Shown: one piece after another, positions 1 to 19,366 of the stretch
Layout of the letters: the number at the start of each line of letters is the position of its first letter
Numbering within the stretch: position 1 is the stretch's first letter
Assembly (NCBI RefSeq): GCF_016919175.1
Contig: NZ_JAFFPU010000022.1
Location: 4,803-68,802 of the forward strand
Source: Leptospira ainlahdjerensis
Lineage (GTDB): Bacteria; Spirochaetota; Leptospiria; Leptospirales; Leptospiraceae
Length of the DNA: 64,000 nucleotides
Direction of reading: 5' to 3'
Notes under the pieces: generated by a model
What the model saw: the letters and a program-made list of their open reading frames with translations, nothing else
What the model was told of the DNA's origin: nothing
The model's database searches: none
Made by a program: the position numbers and the translations under genes

Positions 1-428
1 GAACTTCGTAAAACTCCTTCGGCCAGGATTCAGTTTTCTTTCGCGAGTTCCGTCGGAATTATGACGACGAATTTCAGTAAAACTCTGCGTTTAGGCGAAC
101 TTCGCACAAACTCCCCGTGTCCAAAGAAACAGTATATGTTCTTCTCTTTCGGATAAATTAGAAATTATGAATCCTTTTTGAAATGGATCCTTCGAATAGT
201 TTTCCTCTTTCGGAATTTCAAAAGACAAACCTTTAACTTCGGCGGATTTTCGAGTTTTTGAAAACTCTACAAACTTTCTTCATTGCGTGAGCGATCGAAG
301 CGGAAATACTGCAATGCGCCATTGAAAAAAAAACTCTTTTCGGTCTTTTAAAAACGATTCTATGGCGCTTTGCAGATTGGAGCGTAGAGCGCGACTCTGC
401 GTAGCAGAGGCACGCCCTGAAAAAAAAG
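1..428. other. Noncoding region with stem-loops
   Basis: I see no credible gene here. Two structures stand out. A 12-base arm at 311-322 (GCAATGCGCCAT) pairs with 362-373 (ATGGCGCTTTGC) with one mismatch and a 39-base loop. A 6-bp hairpin CTCTGC-GTA-GCAGAG lies at 395-409. A degenerate direct repeat, GAACTTCGtaaAACTCC / GAACTTCGcacAAACTCC, lies at 1-17 and 97-114. The stem-loops would sit in the 3' untranslated region of the minus-strand TPR gene, but no T-run follows them, so this is not a classical terminator. It may be a dispersed repeat, which a single copy cannot prove. Confidence 0.45.
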
Positions 429-905
429 TTAGATAGCGGATCCCAGTTCTTCTTTGAGTTTTCTTGCTTCTTCGAAGTCAGGTTTGATTTGTATCGCCCG
501 GTGCAAGTATTGCAGAGAGCGCTCGGGCCGATTCCAGATTTTATAGAGTGTTGCAAGATTGTAGAGGGAGATGTGAGGCGCGTCGTTTAAGTCGCAACGT
601 AAAGATTTTTTCAACCAATAGACGGCTTCCGTTTCTTTTCCCGCTCTTAAGAGTATGATTCCGATTTCGTTGCAAGGATTTCCGTAGTTCTGATTGACTT
701 CGACGGATTTGTAGAAGTGGAGCAACCCCTTTTCGTGGTTCCCCTTCTGATTTTCCATAAGACCTAAAAAGAAATATGCCTCGTGGTGTTCCTCTTCTTC
801 CAGTGTAAGTTTGAACAGGTATTCGGCTCTATCAGAGTCGCCCGTTTTGTAAAAATATTTTGCCGCTTCCAGAAAATCAGAGGGAGTAAAGTTGTCCAAT
901 TCCAT
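429..905 (-). CDS. TPR-repeat protein
   Basis: A 158-residue protein with about four tetratricopeptide repeats covering nearly its whole length: Y-x-x-G-D-x-x-x-A-x-x-x-F near residue 16, G-L-L-H-F-Y near 60, A-V-Y-W near 93, and S-L-Q-Y-L-H-R-A near 130. No signal peptide or membrane segment is seen, so it is probably a cytoplasmic scaffold for protein contacts. It starts at ATG 905, ends 5' of a stem-loop region, and lies 35 bases downstream of dxs on the same strand, so it may be the last gene of that transcript. The client is unknown. A second TPR protein of similar design lies at 25.2-25.7 kb. Confidence 0.85.
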   Translation of the reverse strand: MELDNFTPSDFLEAAKYFYKTGDSDRAEYLFKLTLEEEEHHEAYFFLGLMENQKGNHEKGLLHFYKSVEVNQNYGNPCNEIGIILLRAGKETEAVYWLKKSLRCDLNDAPHISLYNLATLYKIWNRPERSLQYLHRAIQIKPDFEEARKLKEELGSAI

Positions 906-940
906 AACCCGTTTTTACTTTGATTTTCGGTTTGGAATCA

Positions 941-2845
<1,905 letters not shown>

Positions 2846-2876
2846 GAAAACTTTCTATTCTAATTTTATAAAATTC

Positions 2877-5189
<2,313 letters not shown>

Positions 5190-5392
5190 TGTTTCCTCCG
5201 GGAAGAGATCGGGGATCAGTATCCTATCGGTCTGCGATTCGTCAATATTTTCCGGTTTCGAGGGTTCCCTCTTCGAGGTTGTTTTTGTCTTTTGTTTCCT
5301 TTTTTCAGTTCGTTTCGGGTTTTATTTTTCCGTTTTGTCAATTTTTTGACGCTTTTTTCTCCGGGAGACTTTGGAGCGGAACCGTCCTTTGT

Positions 5393-5869
5393 ATGGGGAA
5401 TTCTTCTTTAAGGTCTGGTGTTACTTCTTGCGAAATTCGGAGAAAGGGGAATCTTTGCACGCTCCTCATTCCGGATGCGTTCGTGATTTCGAGAGGTTTG
5501 GAGGCGAGATTTCTGAGGTCGTCTTTGAGGGATCTTTTGTTTCGGTTTGATGAGGTTTTGATTCGAAAAAAGTTTTTGGGGAAGAGGTTGGTTTATGCGA
5601 GATACCAGGAGGAGGATCTCAACCTGAAGAAGATGAATTTTCGGCCTTTTGAGGAGGATTGGGTAAAGTTAGGAATCCTGGCTTGGGGATTGGGTGTGTC
5701 CCGTTGCCTTCTTTTTTCTATTTTATTAGAATTGGATAGTGAATTAATGAATCACCGTAAAACAAAAACGACTGGAGTTCCAACAACCCTTTCTATTACA
5801 AGAAAGTTGATCTTTTTAAAAAAAGAAATTTCGAGCGAAATCCGCAAATCACGGAGCCATCCAACGTAA
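5393..5869 (+). CDS. DUF1564 family protein
   Basis: From ATG 5393 the frame encodes 158 residues that resemble the Leptospira DUF1564 family as I remember it: an early T-L-L-I-P segment near residue 24, a basic middle, an L-Y/V-Y-A-R-Y-Q-E-x-x-L-N-L-K-K motif, then R-P-F-E-E-D-W, G-V-S-R-C-L-L-F, and a late G-V-P-T-T segment with a basic tail. Function is unknown; the basic composition and predicted helices would suit nucleic-acid binding, which is inference. It is the only plus-strand gene in a 21-kb minus-strand run and sits between the cyclase and trpA, suggesting independent insertion. The open frame continues upstream to 5189 but that part looks like filler. Confidence 0.8.
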   Translation: MGNSSLRSGVTSCEIRRKGNLCTLLIPDAFVISRGLEARFLRSSLRDLLFRFDEVLIRKKFLGKRLVYARYQEEDLNLKKMNFRPFEEDWVKLGILAWGLGVSRCLLFSILLELDSELMNHRKTKTTGVPTTLSITRKLIFLKKEISSEIRKSRSHPT

Positions 5870-5937
5870 AAAAAGAACCGATTCCTTCCCATCGTTTCCC
5901 AAACGGAGCTTCGATTTGTTCGGAGCATACCCGTCTT

Positions 5938-6732
5938 TTATCTCATAGAAGAACGAACCTCTGAAGCATACAAAAATAACTTTTCTCCACAACCATCCTT
6001 GTCACTCCCGTTCTCTTCAATGATCCTCTGCACCGCCGAACCGATGATTACACCGTCGGCGTATCTCGAAATTTCCTTGGCTTGATCTGCAGAAGAAATC
6101 CCAAAGCCGGCGCAAACAGGAAGGGAAACCACTTTCTTCACAAACTTGATTCTTTCTTCCAGACCTTCTGAGAGAGCTCTTCTTTCTCCGGTAACACCGT
6201 AAGAAGTCACGTAGTAGATAAAACCGGAAGCAAGCGACTTCATAGAACGAATTCTCTCTTCCGTTGTGGCCGGAGTCACAAGGTGAATAAAATCAATCTT
6301 CCTCTTTTCGAGTTGAGTAAAAAATTCTTCCGCTTCCGGGGTATCGTACGGAAGATCGGGAATGATCAAACCTTGAATACCGGAATTCTTCGCCATCTCC
6401 GTAAAAACTTCCAAACCCATAGAATACAGAGGATTAAAATAAGTCAGATAAACAAGAGGCGTTTCCGGGTGCAACTTATGAATCGCGGCGGTCACTTCCA
6501 AAATTTTCTTCATCGAAAACGGATGAGCTAATGCCCTTTTAAAAGCCTTCTGAATCACGGGCCCATCGGCCACAGGATCTGTAAACGGAATCCCCAATTC
6601 TAAGATACCGGCTCCACCCCGTATGAGCGCATCCGCCCAAACTACTGAAGAATCGTAATCGGGATCGCCTAACGAGATATAGGGGATAAAAACACTTTTC
6701 TCATCCGAGAATACGGCAGATATCGCGCTCAA
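5938..6732 (-). CDS. trpA: Tryptophan synthase alpha chain
   Basis: Cleaves indole-3-glycerol phosphate to indole and glyceraldehyde 3-phosphate, passing indole to TrpB. I choose the TTG at 6730-6732, giving 264 residues that begin M-S-A-I-S-A-V-F-S-D. The longer open frame upstream to 6900 runs through trpB and lacks family similarity. With this start, the catalytic Glu45 (L-E-L-G-I-P-F) and Asp56 (D-P-V-A-D-G-P) fall where the family has them. The TTG overlaps the trpB stop codon by four bases (TTGA), implying coupled translation. The phosphate-binding glycine-rich segment near the end (A-D-G-V-I-I-G-S-A) is intact. Confidence 0.95.
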   Translation of the reverse strand: MSAISAVFSDEKSVFIPYISLGDPDYDSSVVWADALIRGGAGILELGIPFTDPVADGPVIQKAFKRALAHPFSMKKILEVTAAIHKLHPETPLVYLTYFNPLYSMGLEVFTEMAKNSGIQGLIIPDLPYDTPEAEEFFTQLEKRKIDFIHLVTPATTEERIRSMKSLASGFIYYVTSYGVTGERRALSEGLEERIKFVKKVVSLPVCAGFGISSADQAKEISRYADGVIIGSAVQRIIEENGSDKDGCGEKLFLYASEVRSSMR

Positions 6733-7934
6733 GAAAATTCTCCTTTTCTCAGTCTCGCCACTTCGGCTACGTCCTTGTCCCCTCTTCCAGATAAACAAAT
6801 TAGAATGTCTTCCTTCTTTCCCATCTCTTTCGCGAGACTTTTTGCATATTGAAAAGCGTGAGCTGTCTCTAATGCGGGAATGATTCCTTCGATGCGACAA
6901 ACTTCTAAAAAGGCGTCTAACGCACCTTCGTCGTTTACGTTCGCGTATGTCACTCTTCCGCTCTGATGAAGATACGCGTGTTCCGGGCCTACTCCTGGAT
7001 AATCAAGTCCAGCCGAAACGGAATGAGCGGGAACGATCTGACCGAATTCGTCCTGAATCACCAGAGTTTTGGTTCCGTGTAAGAATCCGGTTTTTCCAAA
7101 CGCCATAGTTGCTGAGTGAGAACCAGGCGTAGAAGAATAGCCTCCGGCCTCGACACCGTAGAGTTTTACTTTTTTATCTTTGATAAAACCATAAAACATC
7201 CCGATCGCGTTGGAACCGCCTCCGACGCAGGCAACGACCGCGTTCGGAAGTTTTCCATTCTCTTTTTTAAATTGTTTTCTGGATTCGATTCCGATCACGG
7301 ATTGAAAGTCTCTTACGATCGTCGGAAACGGATGCGGTCCGATCGAAGAACCCACGATATAGTGTGTATTAGAAACATTTAATGCCCAGTCTCTCATCGC
7401 CTCGCTGGTGGCGTCTTTGAGAGTGGCGGTTCCCGCGGAAACGCCTACGACCTTCGCGCCCATCATTCTCATGCGAATCGCATTGAGTTCTTGACGACGC
7501 AAATCCTCGTCGCCCATGTAAACGACGGTTTCCAACTGGAACATCGCTCCCACGGTCGCGGTCGCAACGCCGTGCTGACCCGCTCCGGTTTCGGCGATGA
7601 TTCTTGTTTTTCCCATCGCTTTTGCGATCAGAACCTGACCGATCGTATTGTTGATCTTATGCGCTCCGGTATGATTGAGATCTTCTCTCTTGAGCCAGAT
7701 TCTCGCGCCACCCCAGGCCTTTGTTAGACGTTCCGCATAAGTCAGCGGAGAAGGTCTTCCGATATAATTCTTACGATAGTATTCGAGTTCTTTTTTGAAG
7801 TGTTTGTTCTTCTTTAACTTCTTGTACGTGGCTTCGAGTTCCACGAGAGCGTCGTGAAGAATTTCAGGAGAATAACGTCCGCCGAATTCCCCGAAGTATC
7901 CTTCCTTCTCGGAATGTTTTGATTCTTTTCCCAT
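6729..7934 (-). CDS. trpB: Tryptophan synthase beta chain
   Basis: A 401-residue pyridoxal-phosphate enzyme that joins indole and serine to make tryptophan in the alpha2-beta2 complex. The cofactor lysine is Lys93 in A-H-K-I-N-N. The phosphate-binding loop G-G-G-S-N-A-I-G and the C-terminal L-S-G-R-G-D-K-D are present, so it is the TrpB1 type that pairs with TrpA. It overlaps trpA by four bases and follows proS by two bases, so the pair is carried at the end of the rpsB-proS run instead of in a full trp operon. Confidence 0.97.
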   Translation of the reverse strand: MGKESKHSEKEGYFGEFGGRYSPEILHDALVELEATYKKLKKNKHFKKELEYYRKNYIGRPSPLTYAERLTKAWGGARIWLKREDLNHTGAHKINNTIGQVLIAKAMGKTRIIAETGAGQHGVATATVGAMFQLETVVYMGDEDLRRQELNAIRMRMMGAKVVGVSAGTATLKDATSEAMRDWALNVSNTHYIVGSSIGPHPFPTIVRDFQSVIGIESRKQFKKENGKLPNAVVACVGGGSNAIGMFYGFIKDKKVKLYGVEAGGYSSTPGSHSATMAFGKTGFLHGTKTLVIQDEFGQIVPAHSVSAGLDYPGVGPEHAYLHQSGRVTYANVNDEGALDAFLEVCRIEGIIPALETAHAFQYAKSLAKEMGKKEDILICLSGRGDKDVAEVARLRKGEFS

Positions 7935-7936
7935 AC

Positions 7937-9667
<1,731 letters not shown>

Positions 9668-9672
9668 GCGTT

Positions 9673-11393
<1,721 letters not shown>

Positions 11394-11400
<7 letters not shown>

Positions 11401-12563
11401 GCGGATAAAGCCTTCCTTGATTTCAGATTTCTGACGGTCTCCCTGGCAACACGATCTGCGTCTTCGTAACCTTCCAGGGTGTCAGGATACGTGATTGGAA
11501 TTTCGTCTAACGCGGCGGAGATGTATTGGGGAATGTCCACAAAACGAATCTCGTCTTTTAAAAACAATTCTACCGCCGCCTCGTTGGCCGCGTTAAAAAT
11601 AGAAGGAGCCGTTCCACCTGTCTTCCCGGCTTCGAACGCGAGGGCCAAGCCAGGATAACGTTTCAGATCCGGTTCCCTAAATTCCAATTTTCCCCAATCC
11701 TTCGCAGGATGAGACCGTAAAATCTTAGGCACGGGTTCCGGATGAAAGAGAGAATGTGCGATCGGAAAGATCATATCGGGATAAGAAGCGTAAACAAAAG
11801 AAGCGCCGTCTTTCAGTTCCACGAGTCCGTGGGCGATGCTCTGCGGATGAATGACGACCCCGATCTTCTCGTAAGGGAATCCGAAAAGAAAATGAGCTTC
11901 GATGACCTCGAGTCCTTTGTTGATCATTCCGTTGGAGTCGATCGTAATCTTAGGGCCCATGCTCCAGGTCGGATGGTGGAGCGCCTGTTCCTTTGTGATC
12001 AAAGGCAACTGATCAATGGGCAAATCCCGAAAGGAACCGCCCGATGCGGTGAGAATGATTTTATCCACAGAATCGGGTTTTATGGATTCCAAAAGTTGAA
12101 AGAGAGCGTTGTGTTCCGAATCGACCGGCACCACTTTTGTACTATGTTTACGAATCAGGGAATTGATTAGGGGACCGGATGTGACTAATGTTTCTTTATT
12201 AGCGATTCCTAATCTTTTCCCGGAGGTGATCGCAGCGATCGTTGGACGTAAACCCACGGAACCTACGATGGCGGTGATCACGATTTCGATGGAAGAATCT
12301 TTGACAAGCTCGGTGAGAGCGGATTCTCCATACAGAATTTCAGTCTTTCCGATTTTGTTTCCGAGAACGGATCGATCCGCGCTTTCCGAGCTTACGCATA
12401 TAAACGAAGGAGAAAATTCTTTCTGAATCTCCAGAGCTTTCTGGAGATTGGAATGAACGCTGAAAGAATGAAGTCTAAATTCTTCCGGAAAGGTGCGTAG
12501 AACCTTGAGAGTGGATTCTCCTACCGAACCCGAAGCGCCCAGAAGACAGACGGAGGTTGCCAT
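11394..12563 (-). CDS. dxr: 1-deoxy-D-xylulose-5-phosphate reductoisomerase
   Basis: Second MEP pathway enzyme; makes 2-C-methyl-erythritol 4-phosphate using NADPH. I start at the ATG giving M-A-T-S-V-C-L-L-G (12563), which gives 389 residues; an upstream M-D lies two codons earlier. The NADPH fold [10 protein letters not shown] is at residues 9-18. The substrate and metal residues are seen in [14 protein letters not shown] and H-P-Q-S-I-A-H-G. It sits between cdsA and rseP with almost no spacing, the common bacterial order. Confidence 0.96.
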
Positions 12564-12569
12564 ATCCAA

Positions 12570-13476
<907 letters not shown>

Positions 13477-13484
<8 letters not shown>

Positions 13485-14202
13485 TCTCCAGTCCTCCGAA
13501 TTTCCGGGTTCTGGTTTCATACCATTTTAAGGAATCCACCAGAGAATTTTTGTCAAAGTCGGGCCAGAGAGTATCGGTAAAATACAGTTCCGCATAGGCG
13601 GACTGCCAAAGTAGAAAATTAGAGAGTCTTTGTTCTCCGGCCGTTCTGATCAGTAAATCTACGGGAGGAAGGGTGGACGTATATAAAAATTTTTCGAGTT
13701 CTTTTTCTTTCAACGGCTTTTCAAAAGAGACTTTCGAACGTTTTCTTTCTAAAAAAACCTCTTGAGCCGCTCTTAAAAGTTCATCCCTCGATCCGTAATT
13801 CAAACAAAAGTTAACTGTGAGATTCTTATTCTTTTTTGTTTTATCGATCGCGAAGTCGATCTTGTCCAAAACCCCTCGAGTCAGACGTTTTCTGCTCCCG
13901 GAATGATGGATCCGAATTCCTCGCGCATGGATCGTATCCAAACGGGTTTCTATAAATTCGATGAGAAGATTGAAGATGGAACGAATCTCTGTGATCGGGC
14001 GTTTCCAATTCTCCGTAGAAAACGCATAGAGAGAAATATTCTGAAGACCGAGTTCGAGACTTGCGTCCATAAGACGATCGATCGCTTGAGCGCCTTCTCG
14101 ATGACCTTCGGACCTCGACTTTCCCCGAGCCGTGGCCCAGCGACCGTTGCCATCCATGATAACGGCGATATGTTTCGGGAGATTGGACTTGAGGAAGCCC
14201 AC
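13477..14202 (-). CDS. uppS: Undecaprenyl diphosphate synthase
   Basis: A 241-residue cis-prenyltransferase that extends farnesyl diphosphate with isopentenyl units to make the C55 lipid carrier for cell-wall and surface glycan synthesis. The catalytic Asp17 lies in H-I-A-V-I-M-D-G-N-G-R-W-A. The C-terminal signature R-T-A-G-E-Q-R-L-S-N-F-L-L-W-Q and the A-E-L-Y-F motif are intact. It lies between frr (one base away) and cdsA (overlapping). It uses the isoprenoids made through dxs, dxr and ispG. Confidence 0.96.
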
Positions 14203-14203
14203 G

Positions 14204-14747
14204 TTAGATCGTCGTGATTTCCTTTTCCTTCTCTACGGTCAGAGCGGAAATTTTTTCGATATAAGAATCGGTGATTTTTTGAATCTGATCCTGAACTGTT
14301 TTGATTTCGTCCTGAGACATCCCTTCGGTATGTCTTTTCAGATCTTCCATAGAATCTCTGCGGATATTTCGGATCGCGACTTTCTTTTCTTCGGACTTAG
14401 ATTTTACAACTTTTGCAAGTTCTTTCCGTCTTTCTCCGGTCAACTCGGGAATGATGATACGAATCACAACTCCGTCGTTCGAAGGTTGTAAACCCAGACC
14501 CGAAGTCTGAATCGCTTTCTCGATATCCTTCATGATTCCCTTATCGTAAGGGGAGATCGTAAGAGTTCTCGGTTCCGGAACTGAAATGTTTCCGAGCTGA
14601 TTGATCGGAGTTTGAGTTCCGTAATAATCCACTCGAATGTCTTCCACAAGGGAAGGGTTCGCTCTTCCGGTGCGGATGGTACCAAAGTCCTTTTTTACGA
14701 GGTCTATGGTTTTATCCATCTTCGTTTTCATTCCTGAGATGATTTCT

Positions 14748-14758
<11 letters not shown>
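14204..14758 (-). CDS. frr: Ribosome recycling factor
   Basis: A 184-residue protein, the normal length, which with EF-G splits the ribosome after termination. The family features are an N-terminal helix, the R-T-G-R-A-N-P-S-L segment near residue 30, and the long three-helix bundle ending near residue 184. The R-R-D-S-M-E-D-L-K segment is near 130. It overlaps the end of pyrH by 11 bases and is one base from uppS, in the standard pyrH-frr-uppS order. Confidence 0.97.
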
Positions 14759-16094
<1,336 letters not shown>

Positions 16095-16107
16095 TTCGTA
16101 GAATTCC

Positions 16108-17031
<924 letters not shown>

Positions 17032-17034
17032 GTT

Positions 17035-17295
17035 TTACCCCTTTTTTAGTATGAAATACAACGTCGCTACGAGTCCTATCAGACTAGCAGGGGTAAATTG
17101 TATCTCAACCTTGATTACGTAGAGTTCAAATTTGATTGCTTCTCGGAGCAGGTAGGAAGAAAAAAAAGAAACGCCTGTTAGGCGATCGAGAATGACTCCC
17201 GTCACGGCTCCTGCGAAAAATCCAAGGAGCAGAATGAGGGCGATTTTGCCTATCTCAGCCCTGTCCGTAGGCTTTTTCGGGTTAGCAGATACCAC
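17035..17295 (-). CDS. Small two-helix membrane protein (DUF4321-like)
   Basis: An 86-residue protein with a hydrophobic helix near 17-37 (L-I-L-L-L-G-F-F-A-G-A-V-T-G-V-I-L) and another near 65-83. The middle is amphipathic. The size, the glycine-patterned first helix and the two-helix layout match the DUF4321 family as I remember it. Function is unknown. It lies three bases upstream of rpsB on the same strand, with bactofilin just before it, so it may be co-transcribed with translation genes. Confidence 0.75.
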   Translation of the reverse strand: MVSANPKKPTDRAEIGKIALILLLGFFAGAVTGVILDRLTGVSFFSSYLLREAIKFELYVIKVEIQFTPASLIGLVATLYFILKKG

Positions 17296-17317
17296 TTTTT
17301 ACTGGTTTAAGCGTGGG

Positions 17318-17695
17318 TCAATCTTTATTGGGCTGGATCATCTCACAGTTCCCGTCAAAGATCACTCCGTCTGCAATTTGAAGTTTGGAAGTTTTGATAT
17401 TCCCGTTTACCTTGCCCGTAGACAACATTTCCAGCTTTTGAGTCGCGATTACGTTGCCGGTAATCTCGCCGCCGACGATCACGGTGCCCGCTTTGATGTT
17501 GGCGCGCACTTTGGCTCCTTCGCTCACGAGAAGAAAACCTTCGGATTCGATCTCTCCTTGGAACTCGCCCGAGATCTCGAGCGGTTTTTGGAAGTTTAGA
17601 ATCCCGGAAAAGGAAGTTTCTTTTCCGAGAACTGTGGAAATCGCTCCGTATTCTGTGATCGGACGAGCGGTTCTGGTTACGGGTTTTTTAGACAT
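17318..17695 (-). CDS. Bactofilin
   Basis: A 125-residue polymer-forming cytoskeletal protein. A disordered N terminus (about 1-25) is followed by a right-handed beta-helix of short repeats: G-I-L-N-F, L-E-I-S-G-E-F-Q-G-E-I-E-S-E-G, A-K-V-R-A-N-I-K-A-G-T-V-I-V-G-G-E-I-T-G-N. Bactofilins make nucleotide-free filaments that position cell-wall and envelope machinery and, in Leptospira, affect helical shape (family knowledge). It follows the mini-TPR gene by eight bases. A paralogue lies at 27186-27626. Confidence 0.92.
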   Translation of the reverse strand: MSKKPVTRTARPITEYGAISTVLGKETSFSGILNFQKPLEISGEFQGEIESEGFLLVSEGAKVRANIKAGTVIVGGEITGNVIATQKLEMLSTGKVNGNIKTSKLQIADGVIFDGNCEMIQPNKD

Positions 17696-17703
17696 GGATT
17701 CTC

Positions 17704-17925
17704 TTATTTAGTTTTCATTTCAAAAACTCCGTCCCAGTCGTCTGGAGGAGGAGTTGTGATAAAAGCCTGGCAACGGCCGATGTATTTTTTAGAAGGACCG
17801 TCTTCGGGAGAAAGTTCGGTCGCCTTTTGAAACTTTTCGAGGGCTTCCGCAAACTTTCTGGTTTTGTATAAGCTCAAACCTTCGTTGTAAAATTGAATGG
17901 TTTGTTTCATCGTTTCAGAGATCAT
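17704..17925 (-). CDS. Mini-TPR protein with cyclase-tail motif
   Basis: A 73-residue protein holding one to two TPR helices (F-Y-N-E-G-L-S-L-Y-K-T-R-K-F-A-E-A-L near 11-29), then P-E-D-G-P-S-K-K-Y-I-G-R-C and a terminal P-P-P-D-D-W-D-G-V-F motif. The last motif is one I know from the C-terminal TPR tails of many bacterial CHASE2-type adenylate/guanylate cyclases. Here it is free-standing with no cyclase domain. It lies between acpS and bactofilin with gaps of three and eight bases. I infer a role as an adaptor; the partner is unknown. Confidence 0.8.
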   Translation of the reverse strand: MISETMKQTIQFYNEGLSLYKTRKFAEALEKFQKATELSPEDGPSKKYIGRCQAFITTPPPDDWDGVFEMKTK

Positions 17926-17928
17926 CTT

Positions 17929-18309
17929 TTACTCCCTATAAAGCACTACGACTGCGGTGGAATAATTCTCGGCGTGGCTGATCGAAACCGAACATCCGCT
18001 GTACCCTTTGGTAAGAAACAATTCTTTGGATTTTCCGTGGAGTACCAATTCTTTTTTTCCAAATTCCTTTCCGAAAAGTTCGATTTCACGCATATCTAAA
18101 ATCACTTTGTCTCCGGGTTCGATCGCTTTGATAAAGGCTTCCTTTACGCAAAACCTTCCGCTGAGATGAGGAATCGGATCCTTACGATTGCTGCAGTATT
18201 CTCTTTCGGATTCGGAAAAGACCCGTTTTAAAAAACGGTCCCCGTGTTTTTCCAAAAGTTCTCGGATTCTAGAGTTTTCAACGATATCGTTGCCGACGGA
18301 AATTTTCAT
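17929..18309 (-). CDS. acpS: Holo-[acyl-carrier-protein] synthase
   Basis: A 126-residue phosphopantetheinyl transferase that activates acyl carrier protein from coenzyme A. The N-terminal metal motif reads V-G-N-D-I-V-E-N-S-R-I; the Asp is kept. The F-C-V-K-E-A-F-I-K-A segment near 60 carries the second metal ligand Glu, and a late S-I-S-H-A-E-N-Y motif is present. Overlaps the end of cdaR by four bases. The link to c-di-AMP genes is known in other bacteria through cdaA-cdaR-glmM, but glmM is not here. Confidence 0.9.
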   Translation of the reverse strand: MKISVGNDIVENSRIRELLEKHGDRFLKRVFSESEREYCSNRKDPIPHLSGRFCVKEAFIKAIEPGDKVILDMREIELFGKEFGKKELVLHGKSKELFLTKGYSGCSVSISHAENYSTAVVVLYRE

Positions 18310-19361
18310 TCTTCTTCGAGGAGCTCCGGATTGGAATCGGGTTCGATCGTATTCTCTTCTTCTCCGTTGTCCCCTTCTTCGCCGCCGGATTTGTCCTTAT
18401 CGGGTTTGATCTTATAAAGAATCGAAATTCGATCCGGAAAAACTCCGAGGATATCGACCGCCTTTAAGGAAGGGGCCTTGGTCAACTTGATCTTTGCAAA
18501 AACCGGTTTGTTGTCCGGGAGAATTTTCTTGGTCTTCGGATCATATTTATGAGAACAGACGACGCTCGCAGAAAGCCCCTTGATGACTTGAATACTCTTT
18601 AGAGGAGTTTTCGACTGGAGTTTTACGGAAACTTCCGGCTCTGAGAATTCTGCCTCCAGATTCTTATCCAAACTCTGGCATTTGATCGGAATTCCGAGAA
18701 GAAGGGTTTCACCCGCGTTAGACGCGCTTGCAAAGATGTTCACTCGAATCGTGACTTCCTTTACGTTATCCCTTACCTTCACGCTCGCCGGAAAATCCGG
18801 AAGTTTGTGTTTGATCGTAAACGACTCGGTTTTGTCTTTGAGAGAAATCGCAGGAAAGTTGATTTTTCCCAGGTCGTCCAAAACTCCCGGAGGACCGCTG
18901 ACGTGAATCACCGAAGGAGAAATAAAGGGTCCCGTCTTAACATAGTTAGGCGGAAGATCCCCGGTAAACTTCACGTCGATGGGAAGAAATTTTCCGGAGT
19001 TCGATTCTACGGTTACTTTGACCTTATCCTTGAGTTTTGTAATGCGAAGTCCGGCCGGAGCCCCCGAAATCCGATGAAGGGAAACCGAATTTTCTCCGGG
19101 TTTGAGATCGGCGGCGCTTACGTGCGCTTTTAAGAATTGGGAATAATAGTTCACGTATTCCCTAACCCCTTCCACTTTTACCGGAAAGGTTTTGTCCGAA
19201 GTTTTGGAAACGGTAAGAGAGCCGCCTAACTTCGGATATTCGATCGGGATATTGATTTCTTTTACGAGTATTTTAGAATTTTGTAAATTTACGTAAAAAA
19301 GAATCGCGAGAAGAATCGATCCGAGTTTTGCCTGCCAGTTGTTGAAGATTCGTTTCAGCAT
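18306..19361 (-). CDS. cdaR: YbbR-domain regulator of diadenylate cyclase (CdaR-like)
   Basis: A 351-residue protein with one N-terminal membrane helix (about 13-27, I-L-L-A-I-L-F-Y-V-N-L-Q-N) and several YbbR-type beta repeats outside the membrane (roughly 35-300). An acidic, low-complexity tail follows (D-K-S-G-G-E-E-G-D-N-G-E-E-E-N-T). In Firmicutes CdaR binds and modulates CdaA. The gene follows cdaA by five bases and overlaps acpS by four. Low sequence identity is usual for this family, so the call leans on synteny and topology. Confidence 0.88.
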   Translation of the reverse strand: MLKRIFNNWQAKLGSILLAILFYVNLQNSKILVKEINIPIEYPKLGGSLTVSKTSDKTFPVKVEGVREYVNYYSQFLKAHVSAADLKPGENSVSLHRISGAPAGLRITKLKDKVKVTVESNSGKFLPIDVKFTGDLPPNYVKTGPFISPSVIHVSGPPGVLDDLGKINFPAISLKDKTESFTIKHKLPDFPASVKVRDNVKEVTIRVNIFASASNAGETLLLGIPIKCQSLDKNLEAEFSEPEVSVKLQSKTPLKSIQVIKGLSASVVCSHKYDPKTKKILPDNKPVFAKIKLTKAPSLKAVDILGVFPDRISILYKIKPDKDKSGGEEGDNGEEENTIEPDSNPELLEEE

Positions 19362-19366
19362 CTTGG

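Noticed and set aside
233..556. Minus-strand ORF of 107 codons at the start
   Set aside because: It overlaps the TPR gene in a different frame and covers the stem-loop region; composition suggests no protein.
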